Assembly (NCBI GenBank): GCA_033344915.1
Contig: JAWPML010000001.1
Coordinates: 2,968,369 to 3,032,368, forward strand
Reading direction: 5' to 3'
Source: Acidimicrobiales bacterium
GTDB taxonomy: Bacteria; Actinomycetota; Acidimicrobiia; Acidimicrobiales; Aldehydirespiratoraceae
DNA: 64,000 bases
In this document: one piece after another, positions 25,574 through 37,191 of the stretch
Layout of the letters: every line of letters starts with the position of its first letter
How positions within the stretch are numbered: position 1 is the first letter of the stretch
Position numbers and translations under genes: made by a program
The notes under the pieces: model-generated
Told to the model about the DNA's origin: nothing
The model's database searches: none
Seen by the model: the letters and a program-made list of their open reading frames with translations, nothing else

Positions 25574-26544
25574 TCCCCCTCGACGGTCCGTTCTACGACC
25601 GGTTGACGGTCGGGCAGCAGTTGCCCGTGCAGCCCTCGATCACGATCGACGAGGGCATGGCTGCGCTGTACCAGAGCTGGGTGGGCGAACGGCTCCCGAT
25701 GGCGCTGGATGCCGGCGTGACCGAGGCGGTCACCGGCCGTCCGGGGCGACTCGCGAGCGCGGGCCTCGTGATGCAGCTGTCGATCGGCCAGTCGACGACC
25801 ATCAGCCGCCGGGCGATCGCGAACCTCTTCTATCGAGACGTCCGTCTGGTGCGGCCGGTGTTCATCGGCGAGTCGGTGCGCACGGTCGTGACCGTCGCCG
25901 GGCTGGCCGACGGATCACACAAGGAGGGTCGGGATCGGCGCGGCAAGGTGCTGGTGGACATCGTGACCACGGCGGACGGCGACGACGCGGTCGTCTACCA
26001 ACGGTGCCCGATGCTCCCCCAGGCCGAGCACGACGCCGCTCCCGGGCACGCCGACGACCTGGGCACCGGCGGGGACCTCGACCTCGCGGCCTACGCGTCG
26101 CTCGTGCCCCCGAGCTGGAACTTCGGACCGCTCGGCCCGGCGACCGACTGGGCAGTCGGCGAGACCATCGTCGACCCGACCCGTGACGTGATCGACGGCG
26201 CAACCGGCATGGTCCGCCTCACCCACAACCTGGCCATGATCCATCGGGACGCCGAACGGTCGCCGTATCCGGAGCGACTCGTCTACGGCGGCCACGTCGT
26301 CGGACTCGCCCAGGCGTCGCTCTCCCGCGTCCTCCACGGCATGGCGACGGTCGTGGGCTGGCACGGCTGCGACCACACCGGTCCGGCGTTCGAGGGCGAC
26401 CTGCTGTCGTTCGAACACACGCTCATCGACACGGCACCCGCCGGCAACGGTCGGGCGTTCGCGGTGCGGATCGAAGGCTTCGCCCACCGGGGCGAGGATC
26501 CGGTCAAGCTCCTCGATTGGACGCTCGTGGCGGTCGCACCGTGA
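25570..26544 (+). CDS. MaoC-like double hot-dog protein
   Basis: This 324-residue protein appears to hold two hot-dog halves. The first (about 1-150) contains FYDRLTVGQQLPVQPSITI and a fold core ending LVDIVTTADG. The second (about 180-324) contains TGMVRLTHNLAMIHRDAE and RLVYGGHVVGLAQASLSR. MaoC-type proteins hydrate enoyl-CoA or act as thioesterases; the catalytic Asp/His pair is not certain here. The GTG start overlaps the dehydrogenase stop (GTGA), which points to successive steps on one acyl-CoA. Confidence 0.78.
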   Translation: MIPLDGPFYDRLTVGQQLPVQPSITIDEGMAALYQSWVGERLPMALDAGVTEAVTGRPGRLASAGLVMQLSIGQSTTISRRAIANLFYRDVRLVRPVFIGESVRTVVTVAGLADGSHKEGRDRRGKVLVDIVTTADGDDAVVYQRCPMLPQAEHDAAPGHADDLGTGGDLDLAAYASLVPPSWNFGPLGPATDWAVGETIVDPTRDVIDGATGMVRLTHNLAMIHRDAERSPYPERLVYGGHVVGLAQASLSRVLHGMATVVGWHGCDHTGPAFEGDLLSFEHTLIDTAPAGNGRAFAVRIEGFAHRGEDPVKLLDWTLVAVAP

Positions 26545-27371
26545 TCGGTCCGGGTGCCATCGACCTGTGGGTCAACGTGAACATGGGGGACAACGTCCCC
26601 GCCGAGTTCCTCCAGCGGGTGAAGGAGGACTACTTCAAGGGCGGCGACGACTTCTTCCGGTCGCTCGACGTCGACGAGTGCATCGCCGAGATGGACGAGG
26701 CGGGTGTGGCCCATGCCGTCATCTCGACCGGCGTCCGGAATCCGGAACCGCGCGTGCTCGACTTCGTGGAGAAGCGACCGGACCGGTTCTCGCTCGCCGC
26801 CTACGTCCGGCCCCAGAAGCTGATGCGTGAGCTGTGGCGGCTGGAGGACCTCGTCGCATCCCATGCCGTCACGATGGCGCGGGTGGTGCCGTTCGACATC
26901 GACGTCGCGCCGAGCGACGCCGTCTACTACCCCCTCTACGCGAAGTGCGTCGAGCTCGACCTGCCGTTGTCGATCAACACGGGCCTGCCCGGGCCGCCGG
27001 TACCCGGCGAGTGCCAGGACCCCATCCACCTCGACCGCGTCTGCTACCGCTTCCCCGAGCTGCGGCTGGTCATGGCCCACGGCGCCGACCCCTGGTGGGC
27101 CACCGCGATCCGGCTGATGATCAAGTACGGCAATCTGCGGATGATGACGTCCGCCTACTCGCCGAAACACTTCCCACCGGAGCTGATCCACTTCATGAAC
27201 ACCCGTGGTCAGGATCGCATCATGATGGCGAGCGACCACCCGGTTCTCCCGATGAAACGCGTGATGGCGGAGGCGGCCCAGCTCGATCTGCGGGACGGTG
27301 TGCTCGAGAAGTTCCTCCGCACCAACGCGGAGGACTTCCTCTTCCGCGAACGCCGGCCCCCGCGGGGCTAG
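26541..27371 (+). CDS. Amidohydrolase 2 family protein
   Basis: This 276-residue TIM-barrel protein matches the amidohydrolase 2 family, with NTGLPGPPVPGE (around residue 149), VMAHGADPWW (around 184) and MMASDHPVLP (around 232). The first metal-binding segment is IDLWVNVNM rather than a DxH, so metal binding may be altered. It is close in layout to the protein at 42669. The GTG start overlaps the MaoC-like stop (GTGA), making a three-gene coupled operon with the dehydrogenase. Substrate unknown. Confidence 0.82.
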   Translation: MIGPGAIDLWVNVNMGDNVPAEFLQRVKEDYFKGGDDFFRSLDVDECIAEMDEAGVAHAVISTGVRNPEPRVLDFVEKRPDRFSLAAYVRPQKLMRELWRLEDLVASHAVTMARVVPFDIDVAPSDAVYYPLYAKCVELDLPLSINTGLPGPPVPGECQDPIHLDRVCYRFPELRLVMAHGADPWWATAIRLMIKYGNLRMMTSAYSPKHFPPELIHFMNTRGQDRIMMASDHPVLPMKRVMAEAAQLDLRDGVLEKFLRTNAEDFLFRERRPPRG

Positions 27372-27380
27372 CCCCGCCGT

Positions 27381-28118
27381 TCAGCGGCCGGGCGCCGTCG
27401 CCACCTCGAGGACGGGGACGTCCTCGTCCGGACCGCGACTCGCGAGGGAATCATGGAGGTCCGCGACGTACGCGTCGTGGCTCGTGTCGACCTGGTTGAG
27501 GACGACGACGAACGACGCGTTCGGAGGGCGGCCCTTCTGCGATCCGTCGGCGCTGCTCAGCACCGCGGCGAGCCGATCGGCAGTCAGGCGATCGTCCGGC
27601 GAGCAGCCCGCGATCACTGCGACCTCCTCCGGCCGGTGGCACACGTCCCCGATGACGCCGTCGAACGCCGCCGCGCCGACACACGCCACGAGCAGGGTGG
27701 TGGCCGCCGGGACGACGGGCTCGTGGAGCGCCGGCGCCTTGAACGGTCGTCGCCTCGAGCCGTCCGCCTCCACGACCACATGGTCCGCGAGCCCGAGCGT
27801 CGACGACCAACGGTCGCAGGCCTCGGGCGTCACGCCGAGCGCTCGGTGCCCGTCCACGCCACCCCAGACGAGTGCGACCCGATCGCGGTCGAGGACAGTG
27901 GCCAGCTCGACGTCCGTCGGCGCGAGGATCGGATGGTGGCCGTCGACGCGATCGGAGCCCATCTTGGTGGTCGTCGTCAGCACCACCCGCCCCGCCAACT
28001 GCTCGCCGAGCGCGAACAGCGCCGTCGTCTTTCCGCCCCCGCCGACGAGCGAGATGAGGCTGCGCGAACCAGGGGCCAGTGCAGCCGCCAGACCCTCGAT
28101 GTCGATCGTGTTTCGCAC
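27381..28118 (-). CDS. yqeC: YqeC-type selenium/molybdenum hydroxylase accessory protein
   Basis: This 245-residue protein has the P-loop SLVGGGGKTTALFALG near its N-terminus, then TTTTKMG and VVVEADGSRRRPFKAPA, which are hallmarks of YqeC. The family is linked to maturation of selenium-dependent molybdenum hydroxylases. No such hydroxylase lies in this window. GTG at 28118 was chosen because the P-loop follows at normal distance and GGGGCG precedes it; a longer frame to 28211 would run through the promoter of the next operon. It is divergent from the BMP transporter. Confidence 0.8.
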   Translation of the reverse strand: MRNTIDIEGLAAALAPGSRSLISLVGGGGKTTALFALGEQLAGRVVLTTTTKMGSDRVDGHHPILAPTDVELATVLDRDRVALVWGGVDGHRALGVTPEACDRWSSTLGLADHVVVEADGSRRRPFKAPALHEPVVPAATTLLVACVGAAAFDGVIGDVCHRPEEVAVIAGCSPDDRLTADRLAAVLSSADGSQKGRPPNASFVVVLNQVDTSHDAYVADLHDSLASRGPDEDVPVLEVATAPGR

Positions 28119-28153
28119 CCGTTTCGCCCCCGCGAAATATGTGGCCCGACGAG

Positions 28154-28181
28154 TTGACAGACCGCCCCCATCCCCTAAGTT
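28154..28181 (+). promoter_or_regulatory. Strong sigma70-type promoter of the BMP transporter operon
   Basis: Perfect TTGACA (28154-28159), 16 bases, then TAAGTT (28176-28181). The predicted leader is about 25-28 bases and carries GGAGGG (28200-28205) before the ATG at 28215. This is the best -35/-10 match in the window. Confidence 0.75.
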
Positions 28182-28214
28182 TCGGTCGCAATTCACCTCG
28201 GAGGGAACCATCTC

Positions 28215-29408
28215 ATGAAACGACGACTACTGCTCGTCCTGACCATCCTGCTCAGCTTCTCGCTGATCGCCGCGGCCTGCGGTGACGACGACGACACCGG
28301 GTCGGGCGACGACAGCTCCGGCGACGACAGCTCCGGCGACGACAGCTCCGGCGACGACGGCACCGGCGACGACGGCACCGGCGACGACGGCACGGCCGGC
28401 GGCGCGTCCGACGTCACCGCCGCCTTCGTCTACATCGGTGAGCCCGGCGACGCAGGGTGGACCTGGGCCCACGATCAGGGTCGTCAGTTCGCCGAGGATC
28501 AGACCGGTGCCACCACGGTCACCGTCGAGAACATCGGCGAAGGCTCGCCGGAATTCGATCAGGCCGTGCGGGACTTCATCGCCGACGGTGCCGATGTCAT
28601 CTTCGCCACCTCGTTCGGCTACATGGACGCCATGGAGACGCTCGCCGCGGAGTTCCCCGACGTGGTCTTCGATCACGCGACCGGCTTCAAGAGCAATGGT
28701 GAGAACTTCGGCAACTACTTCGGCCGGATCTACCAGGCCCGCTACCTCACCGGCCTCACCGCCGGTGCGGCCAGCGAGAGCGGCAATGTCGGCTATGTCG
28801 CCGCCTTCCCGATTCCCGAGGTGATCCGCGGCATCAACGCCTTCACGCTGGGCGTCCGCGAGGCCAACCCCGACGCGACCGTCACGGTGAACTGGACCTT
28901 CACCTGGTTCGATCCTGCCGTCGAGGGCGATGCCGCGAACGCGCTCCTCGAGGGCGGCGCCGACGTCATCGCGATGCACCAGGACTCCACCGCCGCCGGC
29001 GAGGCCGCGGAGGCCGCCGGTGCCCGCTGGGTCTCCTACAACAGCGACATGAGTGCCTTCGCTCCCGACGCCTACCTCTCGTCCGCCGTCTGGGACTGGG
29101 GTCCCTACTACGCCAGCGTGATCGAGCAGGTCGCCGCCGGCACCTACGAGGGCGGCGCCTACTGGGGTGGCATGGACGACGGCATCGTCCAGCTCGGCAG
29201 CCTGGCCGACGACGTGTCCGACGAGACCAAGGCCCAGATCGACGATCTGTCCCAGCAGATGATCGACGGCACGTGGGATCCCTTCACCGGACCGATCAAC
29301 GACCAGGACGGCAACGAGGTCATCGCCGACGGTGTCGTGCCGGACGACGGCGCTCTCCTCGGCATGGACTACTTCGTCGAGGGCGTCATCGGGTCCGCCA
29401 ACCCCTGA
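28215..29408 (+). CDS. BMP family ABC transporter substrate-binding lipoprotein
   Basis: This 397-residue protein is the external binding lipoprotein of an ABC importer. A signal peptide ends in LIAAAC (Cys22), followed by an Asp/Gly/Ser repeat linker to about residue 62. The BMP/PnrA domain follows with FVYIGEPGDAGWTWAHDQG, FATSFGYMDAM, YFGRIYQARYLTGLTAG and AMHQDSTAAGEAA. BMP proteins usually bind nucleosides or related purines. The gene heads a complete transporter operon and is followed by a TGATG overlap with the ATPase gene. Confidence 0.9.
   Translation: MKRRLLLVLTILLSFSLIAAACGDDDDTGSGDDSSGDDSSGDDSSGDDGTGDDGTGDDGTAGGASDVTAAFVYIGEPGDAGWTWAHDQGRQFAEDQTGATTVTVENIGEGSPEFDQAVRDFIADGADVIFATSFGYMDAMETLAAEFPDVVFDHATGFKSNGENFGNYFGRIYQARYLTGLTAGAASESGNVGYVAAFPIPEVIRGINAFTLGVREANPDATVTVNWTFTWFDPAVEGDAANALLEGGADVIAMHQDSTAAGEAAEAAGARWVSYNSDMSAFAPDAYLSSAVWDWGPYYASVIEQVAAGTYEGGAYWGGMDDGIVQLGSLADDVSDETKAQIDDLSQQMIDGTWDPFTGPINDQDGNEVIADGVVPDDGALLGMDYFVEGVIGSANP
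28305..28394 (+). repeat. 15-bp tandem repeat (6 copies) in the BMP lipoprotein linker
   Basis: Three copies of GGCGACGACAGCTCC are followed by three of GGCGACGACGGCACC (last base varies). They encode GDDSS and GDDGT units between the lipid anchor and the binding domain. Confidence 0.9.
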
Positions 29409-30910
29409 TGCCAAACGCCGTCGAACTCGATGGCATCTGGAAGCGGTTTCCCGGTGTGATCGCGAATTCCGGGGCGAGCCTCACGGTTCGCCCCGGAACG
29501 GTCCACGCCGTTCTCGGGGAGAACGGCGCCGGGAAGACCACGCTCATGAACTGTCTCGCCGGGGTCTACCGCCCCGACGAGGGCACGGTGCGCGTCGACG
29601 GGCACGAGATGCGTTTCGCGTCGCCCGCCGACGCGATCGCCGCGGGCGTCGGCATGGTCCACCAGGAGTTCCGGCTGGTGCCGACGTTCACCGTTGCGGA
29701 GAACGTCGTCCTCGGCGCCGCACCGACCATCGTCAATCGCGGCCAGATCAACGAGGCCGTGCGCGACCTCGCCGAACGGTTCGGCTTCCACGCCGACCCC
29801 GCCCGTCCCGTCTGGCAACTCTCGATGGGCGAACGCCAACGCGTGGAGATCCTCAAGGCACTCTGGCGTGACGCGAAGGTGCTGATCCTCGACGAGCCGA
29901 CGGCGGTCCTCACCCCCCAGGAGGCCGAGGAGTTGGGCGCAGTCCTGCGCCGGATGGTCGCCGACGGCCGGTCGGTGATCTTCATCTCGCACAAGCTCGA
30001 CGAGGTCACGTCCTTCTGTGACGAGGCCACGGTCCTGCGCGGTGGGGCGACGGTCGCCGCCTCGGTGGACGTCTCCTCGGTCGACGCGGCCGAGCTCGCG
30101 GCCCTCATGGTCGGAGCGGTCGACGACGCTCCGGCCAACGAACGGGTCACGATGGCGGGCGATGTCGCGCTGTCGGTCAAGGGCCTCACCGTCGTCGACA
30201 CCCGCGGGATCACCGCAGTCGATGACGTCTCGCTCGAAGTCCGGGGTGGCGAGATCGTCGGGATCGCGGGCGTCGCCGGCAACGGCCAGCGGTCGCTCAC
30301 GGACGCGATCGCCGGACTCGAACGACCTGTTGCCGGCACGGTGACGGTCATGGGGAAGGACGTCACCGGTTCGACGCCCCGCCAACGCCACGCGACGGGG
30401 CTCGCCTACGTGCCGGAGGACCGGCTCGGCGTGGGGCTCGCGCCGAAGCTCCCGATCACCGAGAACTCCGTGATGCGCTCGTACCGTCGCCTGCGCCGGG
30501 GGCCGATGCTCTCGTGGACGGCGGCCCGCGACTTCTGCGACGGCCTCATCGAGCGCTTCGAGGTGAAGGTCGGCAAGGTCGAATCGCCGATGGCATCGCT
30601 CTCCGGCGGCAACCTCCAGCGCCTTCTTCTCGGCCGCGAGCTGTCGGACGACCCTGACGTGATCGTGGCCTCCCAGCCGACGCGCGGACTCGACGTCGCC
30701 GGCGTGCGGGCGATCCAACAGCTCCTCGTCGAACAGCGCGACACCGGGACGGGCGTGCTGATGGTGTCCGAGGACCTCGACGAGCTGCTCGCCCTCTCGG
30801 ATCGGATCCTGGTCATGGTCGAGGGACGGATCGTGGGCGCCTTCGATGCCCGCACCACGAGCCGAGCCGAGATCGGCGAAGCGATGATCGGCGCGGGAGC
30901 CCACGCATGA
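29408..30910 (+). CDS. Nucleoside/sugar-type ABC transporter ATPase (two ABC domains)
   Basis: This 500-residue ATPase has two ABC cassettes. The first has Walker A GENGAGKTT (around residue 38), signature LSMGERQR and Walker B LILDEPTAVLTP. The second has a degenerate Walker A (AGVAGNGQRSL), signature LSGGNLQR and a weakened Walker B (VIVASQPTRGLD). This asymmetry is normal for BMP and ribose-type importers. It energises the two permeases encoded next. Its ATG overlaps the binding-protein stop (TGATG). Confidence 0.92.
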   Translation: MPNAVELDGIWKRFPGVIANSGASLTVRPGTVHAVLGENGAGKTTLMNCLAGVYRPDEGTVRVDGHEMRFASPADAIAAGVGMVHQEFRLVPTFTVAENVVLGAAPTIVNRGQINEAVRDLAERFGFHADPARPVWQLSMGERQRVEILKALWRDAKVLILDEPTAVLTPQEAEELGAVLRRMVADGRSVIFISHKLDEVTSFCDEATVLRGGATVAASVDVSSVDAAELAALMVGAVDDAPANERVTMAGDVALSVKGLTVVDTRGITAVDDVSLEVRGGEIVGIAGVAGNGQRSLTDAIAGLERPVAGTVTVMGKDVTGSTPRQRHATGLAYVPEDRLGVGLAPKLPITENSVMRSYRRLRRGPMLSWTAARDFCDGLIERFEVKVGKVESPMASLSGGNLQRLLLGRELSDDPDVIVASQPTRGLDVAGVRAIQQLLVEQRDTGTGVLMVSEDLDELLALSDRILVMVEGRIVGAFDARTTSRAEIGEAMIGAGAHA

Positions 30911-30923
30911 GGGTGGGCACGTC

Positions 30924-31997
30924 GTGAAGAAGCTCGTCCTCGTCCGTCGTGACACCCCCACCCGGGGTGGACAGCCGGCTGCGTTCCTCGCCGGGCTCGT
31001 CTTCGCCCTGCTCGTCGGTGCCCTGCTGCTGCTCGTGACCGGCGACCCGGTGTTCGACGTGTACCAGCGCATGTGGGAGCGCAGCCTCGGTTCCACCGAC
31101 ACCTGGAGCTCCACGTTCAACCGGGCGGTCCCGCTCGCGCTCGCCGGGCTCGCGGTGTCGATCGCGGCGACGATGGGTCTCTGGAACATCGGCGCCGAGG
31201 GTCAGATCCTCTTCGGCGCGACCGCCGCGACGCTCGTCGGCCGACTCTTCCCGGACGCCCCGGGCCCCGTCCTAATCATTCTCATGCTCCTCGCCGCCGC
31301 GATCGGCGGTGCCCTGTGGGCCCTCGGCCCGGGACTGGCGCGGGCCGAGATCGGCGTCAGCGAGATCATCACGACGCTGATGCTCACCGAGGTCGCCATC
31401 CGTCTCATCACCTATCTCGAGCAGGGGCCGTGGAAGGACCCGGACGGCTTCGGTTTCCCGAATGTCACCGCCCGCCCGGAGCAGGCCGAACTCGGTGATC
31501 TCTGGGACCGCACCCACATCGGTGTCCTGATCGCGCTCGCGGTCATCGGTGGCTTCGGCTGGTTCCTCAATCGCAGCGTCTGGGGCTACGAGCTGCGCAT
31601 CGCCGGCTCGTCGGCGAAGACGGCCACCTACGCCGGCATCTCGATGCGGCGCAAGGTGCTCGGCGTGATGCTGCTCTCCGGCGCCGTCGCCGGCTTCGCC
31701 GGAGGAATCGAGCTCACCGGCACCGCCGTGCGCCTGAACACCCAGATCTCCAACGGCTACGGATTCGCCGGCATCATCGTCGCCGCGCTCGCCCTCATGC
31801 GCCCCAGCGGGGTGCCGTTCGTCGCGCTCGCCTTCGGCGCGGTGCAGGTCGGCGGTCAGAGCATCCAGACGTCACTCGGCGTCTCCCCCGCGGTCGCCAC
31901 GATCCTCCAGGCACTCATCCTCTTCGGCGCGATCGGCGCCGCGGTGTTCTCGAACTATCGGGTGCAGGCCGTCGAACGCCAGGTGGTGACCGCATGA
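30924..31997 (+). CDS. ABC transporter permease (BMP/nucleoside type, subunit 1)
   Basis: This 357-residue membrane protein has about nine hydrophobic segments, the first at residues 18-40. WNIGAEGQILFGA (around residue 89), EIGVSEIITTLML and the late GYGFAGIIVAALAL are conserved in the permease family of BMP-type importers. It would form half of the channel with the next protein. GTG at 30924 follows the ATPase stop by 13 bases. The stop overlaps the next ATG (ATGA). Confidence 0.9.
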   Translation: MKKLVLVRRDTPTRGGQPAAFLAGLVFALLVGALLLLVTGDPVFDVYQRMWERSLGSTDTWSSTFNRAVPLALAGLAVSIAATMGLWNIGAEGQILFGATAATLVGRLFPDAPGPVLIILMLLAAAIGGALWALGPGLARAEIGVSEIITTLMLTEVAIRLITYLEQGPWKDPDGFGFPNVTARPEQAELGDLWDRTHIGVLIALAVIGGFGWFLNRSVWGYELRIAGSSAKTATYAGISMRRKVLGVMLLSGAVAGFAGGIELTGTAVRLNTQISNGYGFAGIIVAALALMRPSGVPFVALAFGAVQVGGQSIQTSLGVSPAVATILQALILFGAIGAAVFSNYRVQAVERQVVTA

Positions 31998-32940
31998 TCC
32001 TCGGCGTCGCGTTCACCGAAGAGGCCGTCATCGGTCTGCTCGTCGCGGCCGTCCAGTTCGCCACGCTCCTCTATCTCGCCGCCCTCGGCGAGACGATCTC
32101 GGAGAAGGCGGGCGTGCTGAACCTCGGGGTCGAGGGGATGATGGCCACGGGCGCGGCGGTCGGCTTCATCGCCGGGGTCGAGACCGGAAGCCCGTGGCTC
32201 GGCCTCATCGCCGGCTCCGCGGCGGGCATGGTCCTGTCGATGCTGCACGCGTTCACCTCGGTCGGCCTCGGCGCCGACCAGGTGGTGAGCGGACTCGCGC
32301 TGACCTTCCTCGGACTCGGCTTCGCCGACTTCATCGGCGACGGCTACACCGACGACGAGCGACGGGCCCGTTTCGCCGACGTCGAGATCCCCGGGCTCGA
32401 CGACATCCCCTACGTCGGCGAGATCCTGTTCCGTCACTCGCCGGTCACCTATCTCGCGGTGATCTCCGGCATCGCCGCCTGGTTCATCCTCAATCGAACC
32501 GCCGCCGGGTTGGGGCTGCGAGCCGTCGGCGAGACGGCGTCCACCGCGGACGCCGCGGGTCATTCCGTGCTGCGGCTGCGCTTCGTCGCGGTCGGCGTCG
32601 GCGGCGCCTTCGCCGGCGCGAGCGGCGCCTACCTCACCACCTACCTGGTCGGGTCCTGGAGCCAGAACCTGACGGCCGGCCGGGGCTGGATCGCCGTCGC
32701 CCTCGTGATCTTCGGCGCGTGGCGTCCGGGGCGGGTCGCGATCGGCGCCCTGCTCTTCGGCTTCACGCTGGCCCTCAAGAGCCGCCTCGTCATCTTCGAG
32801 ATCGACTTCTCGCCGCGACTCCTCGACATGGCGCCCTATCTGCTCACCATCGTCGTGCTCGTGCTGATCTCCTACCGCGCCCGCAACCGGCCGTCACCGG
32901 CCCCGGCGGCGATCGGCATCCCCTACCGACGAGAAGAGCG

Positions 32941-32944
<4 letters not shown>
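31994..32944 (+). CDS. ABC transporter permease (BMP/nucleoside type, subunit 2)
   Basis: This 316-residue membrane protein has about eight hydrophobic segments. AALGETISEKAGVLNLGVEGMM (around residues 28-49), GADQVVSGLALTFLGLG and GRGWIAVALVIFGAW are characteristic of the second permease of this transporter class. It pairs with the preceding permease. The stop overlaps the start of the thioesterase gene that follows. No membrane gene lies beyond it, so the importer is complete with four subunits. Confidence 0.9.
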
Positions 32945-35615
<2,671 letters not shown>

Positions 35616-35616
<1 letters not shown>

Positions 35617-35654
35617 TACACGAGAAGAAGCAGGGTCGTCTGTGGTTGCTTCAC
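35616..35654 (-). CDS. leuA leader peptide (12 aa, four Leu codons)
   Basis: GTG-initiated peptide MKQPQTTLLLLV followed by TAG. Four consecutive Leu codons (CTG CTT CTT CTC) sit just before the stop and the leader hairpin. This is the classical arrangement for ribosome-mediated transcription attenuation by leucyl-tRNA supply: leucine shortage would stall the ribosome on these codons and favour read-through into leuA. No ribosome site precedes the GTG. Instead a -10 hexamer ends 7 bases upstream, so the leader peptide is probably translated from a leaderless transcript. Confidence 0.85.
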
Positions 35655-35689
35655 GGGGTTCACCCTACGGGAATCGGCAGGAGAGTCAA
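35655..35689 (-). promoter_or_regulatory. Promoter of the leuA leader transcript
   Basis: On the minus strand TTGACT (35684-35689), 16 bases, TAGGGT (35662-35667), then 7 bases to the leader GTG. Both hexamers are good matches, and the spacing puts the transcript start at or beside the GTG. Confidence 0.75.
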
Positions 35690-35715
35690 CATCGTTACGA
35701 ATTCGCCGTCTCGGT

Positions 35716-35727
35716 TAGCGTGTCGCG
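35716..35727 (+). promoter_or_regulatory. Leaderless-type -10 for the phosphodiesterase-like gene
   Basis: TAGCGT at 35716-35721, 6 bases, then ATG at 35728. The promoter is back to back with the leuA leader promoter. Confidence 0.5.
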
Positions 35728-37191
35728 ATGAGCCTCGATCGGGCCGAAGCGGTCCTCACCGACCCCACCCTCACCAACGAGGTCGACACCGTGCTGCGGC
35801 GTACCGACCACGGCTATCGGGCCGCGTCGGCGCGCGGTTCGCTCGACTTCACCCGCCGGGCCGACGACTCGATGGAGGTGCTCGCGACGTCGGGGATCAA
35901 TCCGCTCGGCAACGAACGCGCCGACCAGCGGTTGCGCGTCGCCGACGAGACCGACGACGCCTGGGCCCTGCTGGGTGACCACGCGACGCCGATGGCGATG
36001 GCGAGCACGGCCCAGTACTTCGATTCGCCCCACGCGCCGGACCTGGTCGTGCTGCACGCGCCGACCCACCGGTTCCACGGCAACGTCGGCGAACACGGCT
36101 CGCTGGCGACCACCCAGGCCCGCGCGCCGTTCATCGCCGCCGGGCCCGGGGTCGTGGCCCGGGGCATCGTCGACGAGCACCTCCGCACGGTCGACGTCGC
36201 CCCGACCGTCGCTGCGCTCCTCGGCTGCGCGCCGGTCGACGGGCACGACGGACTCGGCCGTCCGCGCTCGGGCGTGCGGCTGCGCGTCCAGGACGGCGAC
36301 GAACGAACCGAGCTGCTCGACCCCGACGCCCGTCCCGACCATGTCGTGTTGTTCAACTGGGACGGCTGCAACCCCCAGGCGCTGCACCACGCGGCCGCGA
36401 CCGGGGGCGCACCGAACATCGCGGCGCTGATCGAGCGGGGAACGTCGTACCGCCACGGCGCCATCGCCGCACTGCCCACCGCGACGTTGGCCAACCACAC
36501 GACCGAGACCACCGGGGTCCTGCCGGGTCGGTCCGGGATCCTGCACAACACCTGGTACGACCGCGACCGCGACCAGCTCGTCGACCTGCTCGATTTCGCT
36601 CAGATGATCACCGCCCGGGACCACATCCGCCCCGACATCGAGACGATCCACGAGGCGCTGCACCGCAACGACCCCGACGCCGTGTCCGTCGCCACCTACG
36701 AGTACGGCGACCGGGGTGCGGACTGGTCGACCTACATCCAGATGGCGACCGGCGGCCGGCAGGGTCCGCTCACCGACGAGGAACGGCGCCGCCATCGCAC
36801 CACCGACTTCATGGGCGTACCGGACTATCGCAACTACTCGGTCTACGACGCCCACAGCCTCGGCGACGCGAAGCACTGCTGGTCCGGCGACCTCGGCACG
36901 CTGCCCCGGTTCTCGTGGTTCACCCTCAACCTCACGGACTCGGCCGGGCACTACGGCGGGCCCCACAGCGAGATGGGACGTGCGGCGATCCGCGACTCCG
37001 ACGCCCGGATGGGCGAGATCATCGCGGAGATCGAGGCCCGGGGGGCGCTCGATCGCACCGCGATCGTCATGTGCGCCGACCACGGCATGCAGGCGACGGC
37101 GGACGGTGAGCCGGCCGACCTGTCGGCCCCGCTGCGCGAGGCCGGCGTCGATCACCGCATGGTCGACGCGCAATACGTCTACCTGCGTTGA
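35728..37191 (+). CDS. Alkaline-phosphatase-superfamily phosphodiesterase-like protein, apparently permuted
   Basis: This 487-residue protein carries motifs of type I phosphodiesterases/nucleotide pyrophosphatases in the order expected after permutation. The metal-binding core lies in the C-terminal half: WDG (D212), TATLANHTTETTG with the Thr nucleophile (T251 or T253), DSAGH (D404, H408) and ADHGM (D451, H452). The segment normally at the C-terminus, NVGEHGSL to RAPFIAAGPGV with its metal His (H123), lies instead in the N-terminal half. No signal peptide is visible. The substrate is a phosphoester by family only. TGATG couples it to the next gene. Confidence 0.72.
   Translation: MSLDRAEAVLTDPTLTNEVDTVLRRTDHGYRAASARGSLDFTRRADDSMEVLATSGINPLGNERADQRLRVADETDDAWALLGDHATPMAMASTAQYFDSPHAPDLVVLHAPTHRFHGNVGEHGSLATTQARAPFIAAGPGVVARGIVDEHLRTVDVAPTVAALLGCAPVDGHDGLGRPRSGVRLRVQDGDERTELLDPDARPDHVVLFNWDGCNPQALHHAAATGGAPNIAALIERGTSYRHGAIAALPTATLANHTTETTGVLPGRSGILHNTWYDRDRDQLVDLLDFAQMITARDHIRPDIETIHEALHRNDPDAVSVATYEYGDRGADWSTYIQMATGGRQGPLTDEERRRHRTTDFMGVPDYRNYSVYDAHSLGDAKHCWSGDLGTLPRFSWFTLNLTDSAGHYGGPHSEMGRAAIRDSDARMGEIIAEIEARGALDRTAIVMCADHGMQATADGEPADLSAPLREAGVDHRMVDAQYVYLR

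Noticed and set aside
28119..28211. Upstream extension of yqeC to an ATG at 28211
   Set aside because: It would run through the strong promoter and leader of the BMP operon and adds residues without homology. GTG at 28118 has a better context.
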